Source of the DNA: Verrucomicrobiota bacterium
Lineage (GTDB): Bacteria; Verrucomicrobiota; Verrucomicrobiia; Limisphaerales; J093
Reading direction: 5' to 3'
DNA length: 54,279 bases
Assembly: GCA_029556615.1 (NCBI GenBank)
Contig: JAKQDD010000074.1
Coordinates: forward strand, 1-54,279
Made by a program: the position numbers and the translations under genes. The notes beneath the pieces were generated by a model, which was given only the letters and a program-made list of their open reading frames with translations, did not search any database and was not told the origin of the DNA. Positions 16,981 to 27,061 of this stretch are shown here, piece by piece; position 1 is the first letter of the stretch, and every line of letters begins with the position of its first letter.

Positions 16981-19900
16981 TCACTGCTTCCGGTGCGCCC
17001 GGTAAAAGACCTTTCGCGCCGGATCCGGCAGGAGCGGCAGCACCTCTCGGGTGCCAGCGGAAGTGAACTCGCTGTGCGTCGTCCATTCGTCCCTCCCGAG
17101 ATCTCCCTCGAGACGCTCGATCACATGGCGCATGCCTGGCCGGCCATAGAGCACCAGGCTGGGCTCACCGGATGTCGGCAACACCGCCTCGAGCAACGGT
17201 TCCGCGCCGACAACGATCACCTGACCGACCGTCGCCACGCCGGTCAACCGCCGGCCGCCGACAATCGTCGCCCACGGCTCGTTCGTCTCGAGTTCGATGC
17301 GAGCGCTGCGCTGCCCGGCAGGCACATCAAACTCGAACCACGCCAGCGGCTCCGCACCGCCAAACGTCGCGCCTCCGAGCCCGGCAATCTCGACCTGGAA
17401 CCCGCCACCCTCGACCGGCGTGAGCGTGGCCTCCCCAACCTCCGCCGCTCGAGATACCAATCGTCCGCCCGTCAGCACGTTCGTCGGACACACAAGCTCG
17501 AAGCTCAGCCGGACCAGGGGGACTCCGGCTTCGAGTCGGATCGGCACGCGGCCGGTGGCGCCATCGAGGAGGTTGGTCACGCCCGTCCACAGCCGGAAGT
17601 CCGGCTGGGTGTCCCCGACCACAATCGTCACCTGCTGGGTTGCCCCCAGACTGGGCCGGCCGTCGTCGGTCACATGGATCCCGATCACGTTGGTGCTTGG
17701 CCCCTGAAACTCGCGCGGGACCCAGGTCATCACTCCGGTCGCGGGGTCGAGCGCGACGCCGTCCGGCGCGCCGGCGCCGAGGCTGTAGGTCAGCTCATTC
17801 GGCGGCAGATCATCGTCCACGGCGGCGAGGTTGAGAGCAATCGGCTGGCCTTCTTCGATCGCGACATCGCTCGCCGGCGCAAATCGCGGCGCCTGATTCA
17901 CCTCACGGACCGCAACCAGGAAACTGCCGGTCCGGCTCAGGGGTGGCTCGCCATCGTCCAGAACGCGCACGGTGATCGCGTGGGTTCCCGGTCCGTCCTC
18001 TTCACCCGGCACCCACGTAAGCCAACCGGTGGACGGATTCAGGATCACGCCCGGGGGCCCGGACTCGAGCTGATACACAATCCCGCCAGCGGCGGACTCC
18101 GCGTCCTCGGCCCGGATCTGGACAACGAGCGGTGTGAGTTCGTCCACGGATTGAGGTCCCGGGACAGTCACCACCGGAGCCGTGTTCGAGAGGGAAACAA
18201 CGGTCGCGGCGTCGGGTGTGGCTGGTGCGGGCTCACGATTGCCCGCGCCATCCGTTGCCACGCTGTAGAACGCGTAACGGTTCCCCAACACACCGGCATA
18301 TACCGCCCCGTTCAAAGAGGTCCGGTCCAGCCAGAGCGACACCGGTCCGCCATTCACCGACACGAAGACATCAAACGAAGCCAGGCCGCTGCCCCCCGGA
18401 TCCTCTCCGGACCAGCGCACCGGGATGGCCTCGCCGCTGATCACCGGCAGCGCTTCCACCGCGCTGACCGGCGCCTGGGTGTCGACACCCGCCGGCGCCG
18501 CATAGGTCAGCGCATACCGACCGGTCCCGCCGAAATCCAACAGATGGAGCCAGCGCTCCACGCGGTCCGGTTCCCCTTCCCGGCGGATGACGCGGGATGT
18601 CCGCCAGACGTTGTCCCCGACGCGCAACTCCCGGCCGTCGGAGCGGGCGACCCGCACGAGCGCGTAGGCCGGAGCCGCCGGGTCGGCGATCCGCAGGTAT
18701 CCCCACGCTGTCGGCGCGCTGACGGTCAGGTCAACCGCCAGATCCTGCTCGCTGGGCGAGCCATCGGCGACGCCACCGCTCAGCGTCGCAACCGGCAGCG
18801 TCCCGCCCGTGCTCAGGTGCAGCGTGTCGGGCAGGTGCTGCAGGTCCGCCACGTCGTTGGCAAGGAAGTCGGCGACGCCATCGTTCGCCGGCTGATCCGC
18901 AAAGACCCGGCGAACTAATTCGTGCACCTCGACACGATCGATGAGCGAGAGCCTGGCATCCCCGAGGGCATCCACATGAGTGAACGAAGCCTGATAATCG
19001 ACGAAGCGGCCCTGCAACGACGCGGTCATCCACCACGCCGCCACGCCGGTGTCGCCTGGCGGGAGATCGCCCAAGGCCACGCTGAGCGATGGCGTCACAT
19101 CGTTCGTCCCCACCTGGCTCGCCACCAGCCGGAAGTCGATGAGCAGACCTTTCTCGTTGTCGACGATCTCGGGCAGACCCGACGTGACGCGGACATTGCG
19201 CGCCGTCCCGTGGCCTTGATTCGAGATCATCAGGCCCAGCGGAAACGGCTCGGCCGGGTCGATCTCCGGTGTGAAAGGATCGTCACCGTCAACGTCCCTG
19301 GGCCAGAAGTACTTCACCACCAAGAGCGGGTCTGGAAGAACCTGGATCGGCACCGGAAAGAGCGATTGCGTCACGCGTTCCCCTGCTTGCGTGTAGCTGA
19401 TCCGCCCGCCAATCGTGTAGGTCACCGGCGCCGTCGGCGCCGCGTCCCGCGTCGGCACAAACACCCAGATGGCCTTGCCCGCCGCCTGATCCGCAAGCAC
19501 GCCGCCTCCGTCCACACCGGTCATTCCCACCAACCGCGGATCGCGAATCCCGAATCGGTCGTTCGCCGGCTGGCCGTCGGGCCCGAGGATCTCGAGCGTG
19601 ACCAGGATATCCCGGATCGGATCGCCGGATCCATTGTGAATGTCGAGCGTGCCCTCGAAGGCTGTGCGCGTAATCGCCATGGTCTGTTGCAGCTTGAGGC
19701 TCACCTGGGCGCACGATCCGCCCGAGGCTTCGCTCTTGCTGCCCACGTACAGCTCCTGGGCGTAGCTCAGCCCGTCGAGGATCAACGGGAAACCCTCGAA
19801 CGCGCTCGCCTCGAACGCGGCGGCCGCCCTTTGCACCACGTTCGTCCAGACGTCCAGCGCCAGGAAGTTCGTGTTCTGGCCCGCGGGCACATCCGACGCC

Positions 19901-22900
19901 CGCAGCCAATCCTGCCGCCAGTAGGCCAGCGTCCGGTTCCAACGGTCGATCAGCTCACCCGCCTGGGCGACGGTGATCGGCGGCGGCAACGGCTGCGCCA
20001 GCAATTGGGCCCGTTCGGCATCCGAGATGCCATCGCCGGCATCGGACGCATCCTCCCGGGCCTGGTCGAACCCCTCGAGCCAGGCCTCCGCCGCCGCCAC
20101 GTCGATCACTCGCACCCATGCCGCGTCCCCGAACTCGGCGAGAAAGACGTCGACAACGGTCTCCGTCCGGAGCAGGTACTCGCGGAGCATCGCCTCCTCG
20201 CTGCCGCCCCCGGCACTGAGCAGGCGGACACGGCCGAGAGTCCCCTCCCCGCCAAAGTCGATCCCGAGGCAGCCTTCGCCCAACTCAGCCAGGCAATCGA
20301 AGGCTTTGCAGTACGGATTGAGCTTCTTGAAGGACTCGGCAAAGCGCTTGGTGCATTTCCCCGCCGCCTTCATGCAGTTGTAGGCCGTGCTGCCAATCGA
20401 CAGCCAACTCCACTTGAGCCCCGTCAGACCCTTCACGCAGGAGGCGGCATCCATCAAACATTCGCCGGTGTCGGGCACCACATCGAACAGGTCGATGCCG
20501 CACTTGGCGATGGACGTGAGGCAGGGGCTGCAGGCGATGCTCCGGAGCCAGGAGAAGGTCGGCGGCTCGAACGAGACCGGTTCCACCCTCTCCTCCCTCG
20601 GCGGCGGGTCAACACGCGCCGGCGGCGGGATGTAAACAAACTCCTCTTCCGGCCAGAGCTCGACCCGCCGCGGCGGGATCTCCGGCCGCGGCGGCTGCCC
20701 GTAGCACTCCGGCGACGGATTGATGAAGAACAACGGCACATACAACCCGCGGTTTTCCGGACCGCAAGGATACCACCAGTCCATGCTCAGGGTGATGACA
20801 CAACCGTTCCCCAGGGGAATGTCGATCCCCCCACCCATGAGTCCGGCGCGGCCGCCCGCAGGCGCTTTGCCCACATGGCCGGCCAGGGCCCCCGGGGCCT
20901 CCGGCAACCGCTCGATCGTCACCGGAACCACCACCGAACTCAGGGCCGGCAGGTCGCCCAGATCCTCGCTCAACGGAGTGATCCGCCATCGCGGATCCGA
21001 TGGCGGCGTGAATCTCACGTCGCGAGCGGTGATCAGCCCCTGGTTGGACACGGTGACGTTGATCTGGGCCAGATCCCCCTGGACCGTTCTCAGGTCGAAT
21101 GAGGGAGGATCGAGAGTGATCACCGGCGCGGGCACGTGAGTCTCGTACTTCGCTTCAAGCTGGAACTCGTACCGGTCCTCGACCTCGATCGGCACAACAT
21201 CCCACGCGTAGCTGACGAACTGGCGCGGCAGAAAGGCGTCCACCCTGTTGGTGCGCCCCGGCGCCAACAGCAACGTCGAGATGTAGTCGCTGTGCCCCTC
21301 CGCATGAACCGTCAGACGGTAGTAAGCCTCCGCCAGATTCCGCAACAGCACCTCACCGTTGCCTCCCGTGACCGCGCTGCCCAGCTCGCCCCCCGTGACC
21401 GGATCGGTCAGCCGCACCCATGCGTTCGTGACCTTCGGCGCCCCTTCCATCGTGTAGGTGTAGTCGTCGCTGACGGAGACCAGGAGCGCCCCCTGTTGAT
21501 CGGAGACCGCCGTGAATCGAAACGACACCGACGCCGTGCCCCCCACACCCGAAAGCGCGAGGACCCCCGCGTACGGCCCCAGGCCCAGATCGGCCGGCGG
21601 CGAAAGCGCCAGATCGACCGACGCCCGCTCCCCCGGATTCAGCGACGGCATCCGCTGAGGCGAGACCAGCGAGAGCCAATCGATCGCGGGCAGCAGCACG
21701 TCCAGGTCGCCGGACGCGGCGCCGCCGATGTTGATCACCTCGAACCGCACCTGGCTTCGCTGGCCGCGAACCATGGTGGCTTCCAGATAGCCCGGGGCCG
21801 TCGCCAAACGGGTGCTTGCCGGACGAACCCGCAGCGCAAGCCGAAAGTCCGCCGTGGCCCCCTCGGCGCTCGAGAACCGGACATGGATCGTCGCGGCCGG
21901 CACCGAATCATCCCCCACCCGAAGGGTGTAACGCACCACGGCCGTACTGTTCCCCCCGATCGATGATGGTGCTTCCACCTGGAAATCCAGGTTGGCGCCG
22001 ACACCCTCGACGGCTGTCTGTATGCCGGTCAGCGGCATCGGGCTGGCGTTGACCAGGGTGATCTCGTTCGCGTTCGTACTGAACGCGGCGAAGCTCTGGC
22101 TGATGGACTCCGGCGTCAGTCCCATGCCCAGGAGGATGAACTCGTCCTGGACCTCGACCCTCGAGTCGGCAGGATGCGTGGCCCCGATCTCGTACCGGCC
22201 CGCCTCGCTCGGCAAAGGACGAAACGTCGCCCTGAAGGTCCCGTCCCCGGCTGTCTGCGCCTCGAGCACCCGCCGCGTCCCCCGCACACTCACATGGATC
22301 CACACGCTCTCGAAGGCCGCCGGCGACCCGTCGACGCGGGTCGCCGTTCCACGAAGAGGAATTGCCGTGCCGGCCACCGCGCTCTCGATGTCGGTCTCGA
22401 CAGTCGCGGAATAGGGCGTCACCACCGTGACGGTCTGCGAAGCAACGGCGACGTTGTTGTCCTCGAGGATCTCCTCCACATGATCCCCCGCGTCAGCCAC
22501 GGCAATCAGCCAGTAATCACCCGGCTGCCCCGGCGCCGCAAACGCGTTCGTCCGCGTGACGCTCCCGCCCACGGCCAGCGTCCCGCCGAGTGTGATCGAA
22601 CCCAGAAACGTATCGTCGTCGCTCTTCACCGGATCGGCCGACAGGTAAAGCCACTGCTCGATCGGCCCGGCCGCTGCGGACAATCCCGCATTCGCCACCT
22701 CGACGGCGCACGCCAAAGGCCCGCCCGCCACCGCCTGGGCAGGCAGGACCAGACTGCGCAAGACCAGATCCGGCAGGTCGCGGTCCGCCACCACCAGCGT
22801 CGTCGTCCCACGGCCATACCCGTCGGCTGCGGCGCGAAGCACCACCCGTTGGTTGCCGTCCCCCACACCATCCTCAGGGGTGGCGATGTCAAAGGCCGCC

Positions 22901-25900
22901 GAAGCGGCGTGGGCGGGAATCACAGCCGTGGCCGGAACCGTCGCCTCGCCCGGGTCGCTGCTGGTTAGCATCACCACCAGCGGTTCGGCCGCATCCACGA
23001 CATTCCGCGTCACGGTGCCGGTCGTTGCCGGGCTCATGCCTTCCGCGACCACCGCCAGCGCCGTCGTCAACGTCAACGCCGGCCCATCGTTGTCCACGAT
23101 GTCGAACCGGCCCGCAATTGCTTCCGCCAACCGGTCGCCCGTGACGGAATCCAGAACGTACGCTCGGATCTCGACGGTTCGCGTTCCGTCCACAAGCCCG
23201 TTGTCGAGCGGCGCCAGCGGGATCGACACCGAAGTCTCCCCCGACGGAATCACGGCTCGAGCCGGCATCCAAAGCTGGTCGGCCGGGATCGCCTCGAGTT
23301 CAAGGAGTACCGCCGGCACGCCTGCCGTCTCTCGGGAGACCGTCGCCATGCGCAGGCCGTCCGCTTCACCCAGCGACGCGAACGGCACATCCACCCGAAG
23401 GATCGTCCCGTCGTTGTCCAGGACAGAGAAGGCGCGGGTCGCCGACGCCAGGCCTGTGGCGGAGACGGTGATCGTGTGCGGCTGGGTTGCCTCGATCAAG
23501 CCGTCGTCGATCGACACCACGCTGAAAGTCGCCCGAGTCTGGCCCGCCGGGATCATCACCGTGTCCGGGACCAACACCTGCCGCGGGTCCGAACTGCGCA
23601 CGCGCACCAGGAGAACGTCAGCCCCCGCGTCGTCGCGCGTCACCGTCGCGATGGTCCCGCGGCCTTCGAGCGCCGACGCCGCGGCCAACTCGAGGGTCAG
23701 GCGGTGAACGTCCGTGTTCCGGACCGCGACCGTTGCCCGCGCGCCCTCGTAGCCGGCCGCGCTGACATCCAGAGTGCACAGCCGGCCGCCGTCCACGACA
23801 CCATTCGGCAGCACGCTCAGGTCCACGCCCGCGCCGCCTTCCCCGGCCGGGATCACCACCCTCCCGGGAGCGACGAGCACCCCGGCGGGACTCGTGGTGA
23901 GGACGACTTCGAGAGCGTTCGCGAGGTCGCCATTGCGGCGTACGACGGCATGAACCGCCGGATTGGCAGCGTCCTCGTCCACGTCGGCGGGCGACACCTC
24001 GAGCGTGAGCCCCGCCTCGATCTCGATCACCCCCGCGGCGAAGCCGAGGTTGTTGGTCTTGGTCGTTTCGCTCGCGATCCGCCCCGTGCTGTCGACCGCC
24101 ACGCCCAACCGCCACAGGCCGGCCGTCACGTGCGGCACGGTCACCGTCTGGGTTCGGACGACGGACGTTCCCGCGGCCAGTCCCTCCGAAATCGTCAGAC
24201 TGCCCAGCGCCAGCGCGGATGCCGAATCCGCCGCCGGAGCGAAGTACACGGTCTCAGTCCACGGCCCCGCCGCCGGCAATGCCCCCTGATTGGTCACCCC
24301 CCACGAGACGGCAATCGATTGTCCCGGCGTGGCCAGCGCCGGTCCAACGATCCCGCCGACGCCCAGATCCGGGAGCGGCGGCAGCGTGAGCCGGATCACG
24401 CTGCCGGTCTTCGCGTTGTTGACTTCGTTCGACTCGACCAGCCCGTTTCGACCATCGGCAGTCACCCCAAGGTAATAGTCACCCGAACCCAAGCCGAGCG
24501 TGAGCAGTGGCGTGACCGATGCTGAAAGCGTGTAGGTGGCACCGGGCGGCAACGGGACCACCCCGGTCACCGGATGATCGAGCAGGACCACCCCGCCGCC
24601 GGGTTCGGGTGTCGTCGAAAGCCACAGGCGGTCCATCCAGAAACCCGTGAGGCCATCCGCCCCCCCGTTCCGGACCGTCCAACTCACCGGGATAGGGCTC
24701 CCGAAAACTCCCGTTGCGGGCACGACCACCGACTCGAGAACCAAGTCCGCCATCCGAGCCGGCTGCGCCATGGCGCGGATCAACGTCGCCGACAGAGCGC
24801 AGCCATGGAGTGTGACCTCGTCCACCCGGCCATGGAACAGCTCGATCGGCTCCGCGAGACTGATCCCGCTCAAGACGGTGCCGACGTCGGAGTCGATCGC
24901 ATCGGGAACCAGCAAGCCGTCGCTCGCCGCCAGAACACCGTCCACGTACAACTCGAGCCGACCACCGCCCACGTCACGGACGGCGGCCAGATGATGCCAC
25001 CCGGCACTCAAAACCTCCGGTACGGCCAGGTTCTGGTAATGGCCCGACGCCAGAATCTCGAGCAGCGGCCAGCCGTCATGCCCCGTGTTGGTGGCGCTCG
25101 TCGACTTCAGGATGACGGCTTTACGGTCCCCCGCCAGATTGTAGTTATCGCGGCTGTAGCAGCGTTGTTCGCCGGTGTTGAGAGCCGGGTCCACCCAGAT
25201 CCAGGCGGCCACGGTGAAACTGTCCAGTGCCGGTCCCAAGCCGAGGTCCACCTGGCCGGTTCCGGGCCGGAACGACGTCCCACGCACCCCTTCGGCAAAG
25301 CCCGCCCCGCCAACCATCCGGCCCGGGTAACGCCCCAACGCGTCGCGGGCGTCGTTCTCGCCGCGCCACCATCCCGTCAGACATTCATACGGAACCGGCG
25401 GCTTGCACTTGCCCATCGCCCCTGCGGCGTGGATCGCCTCGATTTCCCACCCGGCCAGCTCGCGCGTGTAATAGGCCAGCTCATCGAGATCCATGCTGCT
25501 GTAGTACCCGCACTCGGCGTGGCGCCCCACCACCGGACCCCGCGCTGTGAACGGGACTGTCCCCGGCGCGTCAAAGCTCCCCACGACCTGGCCGTCGAGG
25601 TAAAGCCGGCCGTTGTCCCGAGCCCGATCGCCGTTGAACGTCACTGCCACATGATGAAAGTGACCGTCGTCCGGCACCGGGATCGTCGACACCGCCGCCG
25701 GATCCGCGACGACGCCCGGCATCGCGAAGATCAGATTCCCCTGCCATCCGCGGTGCCCCTTGCCGATACAGAACAGGTACGCGAACGACGCATCGCACCC
25801 GTCGCGCCTCCCGAAAAGAGTGTCCAGCTTGTCCCCGGTCACGCTGTAATCCGGCTTGACCCAGGCTTCGATCGTCAGTTGCTGCGCGGGCTGGAATTCC

Positions 25901-26808
25901 GGGTCGTTCGGCATCTCGAGCCAACTCGATGCCGAATCGACGAAGCGGAAGGCCTTGCCCACCCTCCCGGGAACAAACGAGACGTCGCCGCCGGCCGCGG
26001 CGTGGTTCGTGCCGGCGAGGTCGTGGAAATGCCCGTCCCCCGGCCACCACGCCTTCTGGCCGGAAACCGACATCACGCAGGCCATCCTGCAGACTCCCGC
26101 GCTTTCCGCCGCATGAAGAGCGGCGACCTCGACCTGGGGCAGCGCCCGGTTGAACAGCATCACCTCGTCCAACAGACCGGCATACGCCCATTGCGGCGGT
26201 TGCCGGCCGAGGACGATCCCTCGCCCCGCCGTGCCGACTCGGAAGCTGCCGAGGGTTTCCTGGGCGATCGCCACTCCGTTCCGGTAGATCGCCGCTGTCC
26301 CACCCGCTTCGTCGTAGGTCAACGCCACGTGCTGCCATTCGCCCGGAACCAGCGCCCCGGGTGCCGAGGCGATGGGGTGACTGTCCCCCTGCGAGTCCAC
26401 CACGTTGAAGTAAATGGAATCGTCAGCCAGGAAGTAACCGTAAGGACCGTAGCTCGACTCGCCCACCGTCCACCCGATCCACATGATGTGCCGACCCCCC
26501 GCCGGCTTCACCCAGGCGGCAACCGTCATGCCCGCTCCCGTCCCCGCGTCCGTGCCGCTCGAGGCTGAAATCACGACCGCGCTCGAAACGCCATCGAACT
26601 GGAATGCCTGGCCCACCTTGCCCTCGGTATACTGGGCGGCCCCGTCCCATTGGCCCAGGGTGTTCCCCACCGAGTCCCGCGTGTCACCCTCCCCGGCCCA
26701 CCAAGCGGTCAAACCCGACGGGGGCGCCAGACAATCGCCAGCTTCCAATCCCATCATTGCCACCGTCAAACTGATGAAACCAACAAATCCAAGGCGGGGG
26801 AGCTTCAT
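16981..26808 (-). CDS. Giant exported multidomain protein (LamG, CARDB, Calx-beta-like, Ig/cadherin-like)
   Basis: This gene encodes 3275 aa from the ATG at 26808, chosen because a signal peptide (MKLPRLGFVGFISLTVAMMG) starts there and AAGGA lies 11 bases upstream; the longer frame adds 37 non-coding-looking residues. Approximate order: three LamG-like domains at 30-190, 250-450 and 475-680 (each opening AWW or GWW); CARDB domains at 685, 811 and 1343 (with ESNEVNNAKT and EEILEDNNVAVASQ); four Calx-beta-like repeats at 930-1340 (VMIPAGQTRATF, FSVLDNDG); a long unassigned region; a Cys-rich segment at about 2085-2185; another unassigned block at 2370-2650; two cadherin/putative-Ig repeats at 2870-3070; a cohesin-like sandwich; and a tail ending FYRAHRKQ. 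It is probably a cell-surface or secreted adhesin. The FYRA tail recurs in the neighbouring 3000-aa protein, suggesting a shared export or anchoring route. Confidence 0.8.
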   Translation of the reverse strand: MKLPRLGFVGFISLTVAMMGLEAGDCLAPPSGLTAWWAGEGDTRDSVGNTLGQWDGAAQYTEGKVGQAFQFDGVSSAVVISASSGTDAGTGAGMTVAAWVKPAGGRHIMWIGWTVGESSYGPYGYFLADDSIYFNVVDSQGDSHPIASAPGALVPGEWQHVALTYDEAGGTAAIYRNGVAIAQETLGSFRVGTAGRGIVLGRQPPQWAYAGLLDEVMLFNRALPQVEVAALHAAESAGVCRMACVMSVSGQKAWWPGDGHFHDLAGTNHAAAGGDVSFVPGRVGKAFRFVDSASSWLEMPNDPEFQPAQQLTIEAWVKPDYSVTGDKLDTLFGRRDGCDASFAYLFCIGKGHRGWQGNLIFAMPGVVADPAAVSTIPVPDDGHFHHVAVTFNGDRARDNGRLYLDGQVVGSFDAPGTVPFTARGPVVGRHAECGYYSSMDLDELAYYTRELAGWEIEAIHAAGAMGKCKPPVPYECLTGWWRGENDARDALGRYPGRMVGGAGFAEGVRGTSFRPGTGQVDLGLGPALDSFTVAAWIWVDPALNTGEQRCYSRDNYNLAGDRKAVILKSTSATNTGHDGWPLLEILASGHYQNLAVPEVLSAGWHHLAAVRDVGGGRLELYVDGVLAASDGLLVPDAIDSDVGTVLSGISLAEPIELFHGRVDEVTLHGCALSATLIRAMAQPARMADLVLESVVVPATGVFGSPIPVSWTVRNGGADGLTGFWMDRLWLSTTPEPGGGVVLLDHPVTGVVPLPPGATYTLSASVTPLLTLGLGSGDYYLGVTADGRNGLVESNEVNNAKTGSVIRLTLPPLPDLGVGGIVGPALATPGQSIAVSWGVTNQGALPAAGPWTETVYFAPAADSASALALGSLTISEGLAAGTSVVRTQTVTVPHVTAGLWRLGVAVDSTGRIASETTKTNNLGFAAGVIEIEAGLTLEVSPADVDEDAANPAVHAVVRRNGDLANALEVVLTTSPAGVLVAPGRVVIPAGEGGAGVDLSVLPNGVVDGGRLCTLDVSAAGYEGARATVAVRNTDVHRLTLELAAASALEGRGTIATVTRDDAGADVLLVRVRSSDPRQVLVPDTVMIPAGQTRATFSVVSIDDGLIEATQPHTITVSATGLASATRAFSVLDNDGTILRVDVPFASLGEADGLRMATVSRETAGVPAVLLELEAIPADQLWMPARAVIPSGETSVSIPLAPLDNGLVDGTRTVEIRAYVLDSVTGDRLAEAIAGRFDIVDNDGPALTLTTALAVVAEGMSPATTGTVTRNVVDAAEPLVVMLTSSDPGEATVPATAVIPAHAASAAFDIATPEDGVGDGNQRVVLRAAADGYGRGTTTLVVADRDLPDLVLRSLVLPAQAVAGGPLACAVEVANAGLSAAAGPIEQWLYLSADPVKSDDDTFLGSITLGGTLAVGGSVTRTNAFAAPGQPGDYWLIAVADAGDHVEEILEDNNVAVASQTVTVVTPYSATVETDIESAVAGTAIPLRGTATRVDGSPAAFESVWIHVSVRGTRRVLEAQTAGDGTFRATFRPLPSEAGRYEIGATHPADSRVEVQDEFILLGMGLTPESISQSFAAFSTNANEITLVNASPMPLTGIQTAVEGVGANLDFQVEAPSSIGGNSTAVVRYTLRVGDDSVPAATIHVRFSSAEGATADFRLALRVRPASTRLATAPGYLEATMVRGQRSQVRFEVINIGGAASGDLDVLLPAIDWLSLVSPQRMPSLNPGERASVDLALSPPADLGLGPYAGVLALSGVGGTASVSFRFTAVSDQQGALLVSVSDDYTYTMEGAPKVTNAWVRLTDPVTGGELGSAVTGGNGEVLLRNLAEAYYRLTVHAEGHSDYISTLLLAPGRTNRVDAFLPRQFVSYAWDVVPIEVEDRYEFQLEAKYETHVPAPVITLDPPSFDLRTVQGDLAQINVTVSNQGLITARDVRFTPPSDPRWRITPLSEDLGDLPALSSVVVPVTIERLPEAPGALAGHVGKAPAGGRAGLMGGGIDIPLGNGCVITLSMDWWYPCGPENRGLYVPLFFINPSPECYGQPPRPEIPPRRVELWPEEEFVYIPPPARVDPPPREERVEPVSFEPPTFSWLRSIACSPCLTSIAKCGIDLFDVVPDTGECLMDAASCVKGLTGLKWSWLSIGSTAYNCMKAAGKCTKRFAESFKKLNPYCKAFDCLAELGEGCLGIDFGGEGTLGRVRLLSAGGGSEEAMLREYLLRTETVVDVFLAEFGDAAWVRVIDVAAAEAWLEGFDQAREDASDAGDGISDAERAQLLAQPLPPPITVAQAGELIDRWNRTLAYWRQDWLRASDVPAGQNTNFLALDVWTNVVQRAAAAFEASAFEGFPLILDGLSYAQELYVGSKSEASGGSCAQVSLKLQQTMAITRTAFEGTLDIHNGSGDPIRDILVTLEILGPDGQPANDRFGIRDPRLVGMTGVDGGGVLADQAAGKAIWVFVPTRDAAPTAPVTYTIGGRISYTQAGERVTQSLFPVPIQVLPDPLLVVKYFWPRDVDGDDPFTPEIDPAEPFPLGLMISNQGHGTARNVRVTSGLPEIVDNEKGLLIDFRLVASQVGTNDVTPSLSVALGDLPPGDTGVAAWWMTASLQGRFVDYQASFTHVDALGDARLSLIDRVEVHELVRRVFADQPANDGVADFLANDVADLQHLPDTLHLSTGGTLPVATLSGGVADGSPSEQDLAVDLTVSAPTAWGYLRIADPAAPAYALVRVARSDGRELRVGDNVWRTSRVIRREGEPDRVERWLHLLDFGGTGRYALTYAAPAGVDTQAPVSAVEALPVISGEAIPVRWSGEDPGGSGLASFDVFVSVNGGPVSLWLDRTSLNGAVYAGVLGNRYAFYSVATDGAGNREPAPATPDAATVVSLSNTAPVVTVPGPQSVDELTPLVVQIRAEDAESAAGGIVYQLESGPPGVILNPSTGWLTWVPGEEDGPGTHAITVRVLDDGEPPLSRTGSFLVAVREVNQAPRFAPASDVAIEEGQPIALNLAAVDDDLPPNELTYSLGAGAPDGVALDPATGVMTWVPREFQGPSTNVIGIHVTDDGRPSLGATQQVTIVVGDTQPDFRLWTGVTNLLDGATGRVPIRLEAGVPLVRLSFELVCPTNVLTGGRLVSRAAEVGEATLTPVEGGGFQVEIAGLGGATFGGAEPLAWFEFDVPAGQRSARIELETNEPWATIVGGRRLTGVATVGQVIVVGAEPLLEAVLPTSGEPSLVLYGRPGMRHVIERLEGDLGRDEWTTHSEFTSAGTREVLPLLPDPARKVFYRAHRKQ

Positions 26809-27061
26809 ACGAAGTGACGTCCTTAATCCCGAACTGAAGATCCGCGAAAGGCCCAAGAACCGGGCTCGACTTTCTCCCGGTGCCGCGTGAACCGCGTGGC
26901 CCTCGTGGATGTACGCCATCGGCGTCCGAATTGCGCCGGACCCTGCCAGACCGCCTTAGGCTACACCAGCAGAAAATGGACCCCCTCGCCGATCCGCCAT
27001 CCCCTGCGATTTGAGCTTGTTGATTGGAGCCCGAGGTTTAGTCTTATGAGTCAGTCAAGCC
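26809..27061. promoter_or_regulatory. Divergent promoter region between two giant surface-protein genes
   Basis: This 253-bp gap must contain the promoters of the two giant genes, which point away from each other. For the minus-strand gene, AAGGA sits 11 bases before its ATG. For the plus-strand gene, no Shine-Dalgarno is obvious before 27062. An A/T-richer stretch at about 27008-27045 (TTGAGCTTGTTGATTGG to TTTAGTCTTATG) is the best candidate promoter zone. I could not pick a confident -35/-10 pair. Confidence 0.4.

Noticed and set aside
16900..21102. Long + strand open frames opposite the giant LamG/CARDB gene
   Set aside because: Arg/His/Pro-rich translations without domain features; the minus strand carries clear domains over the same bases.
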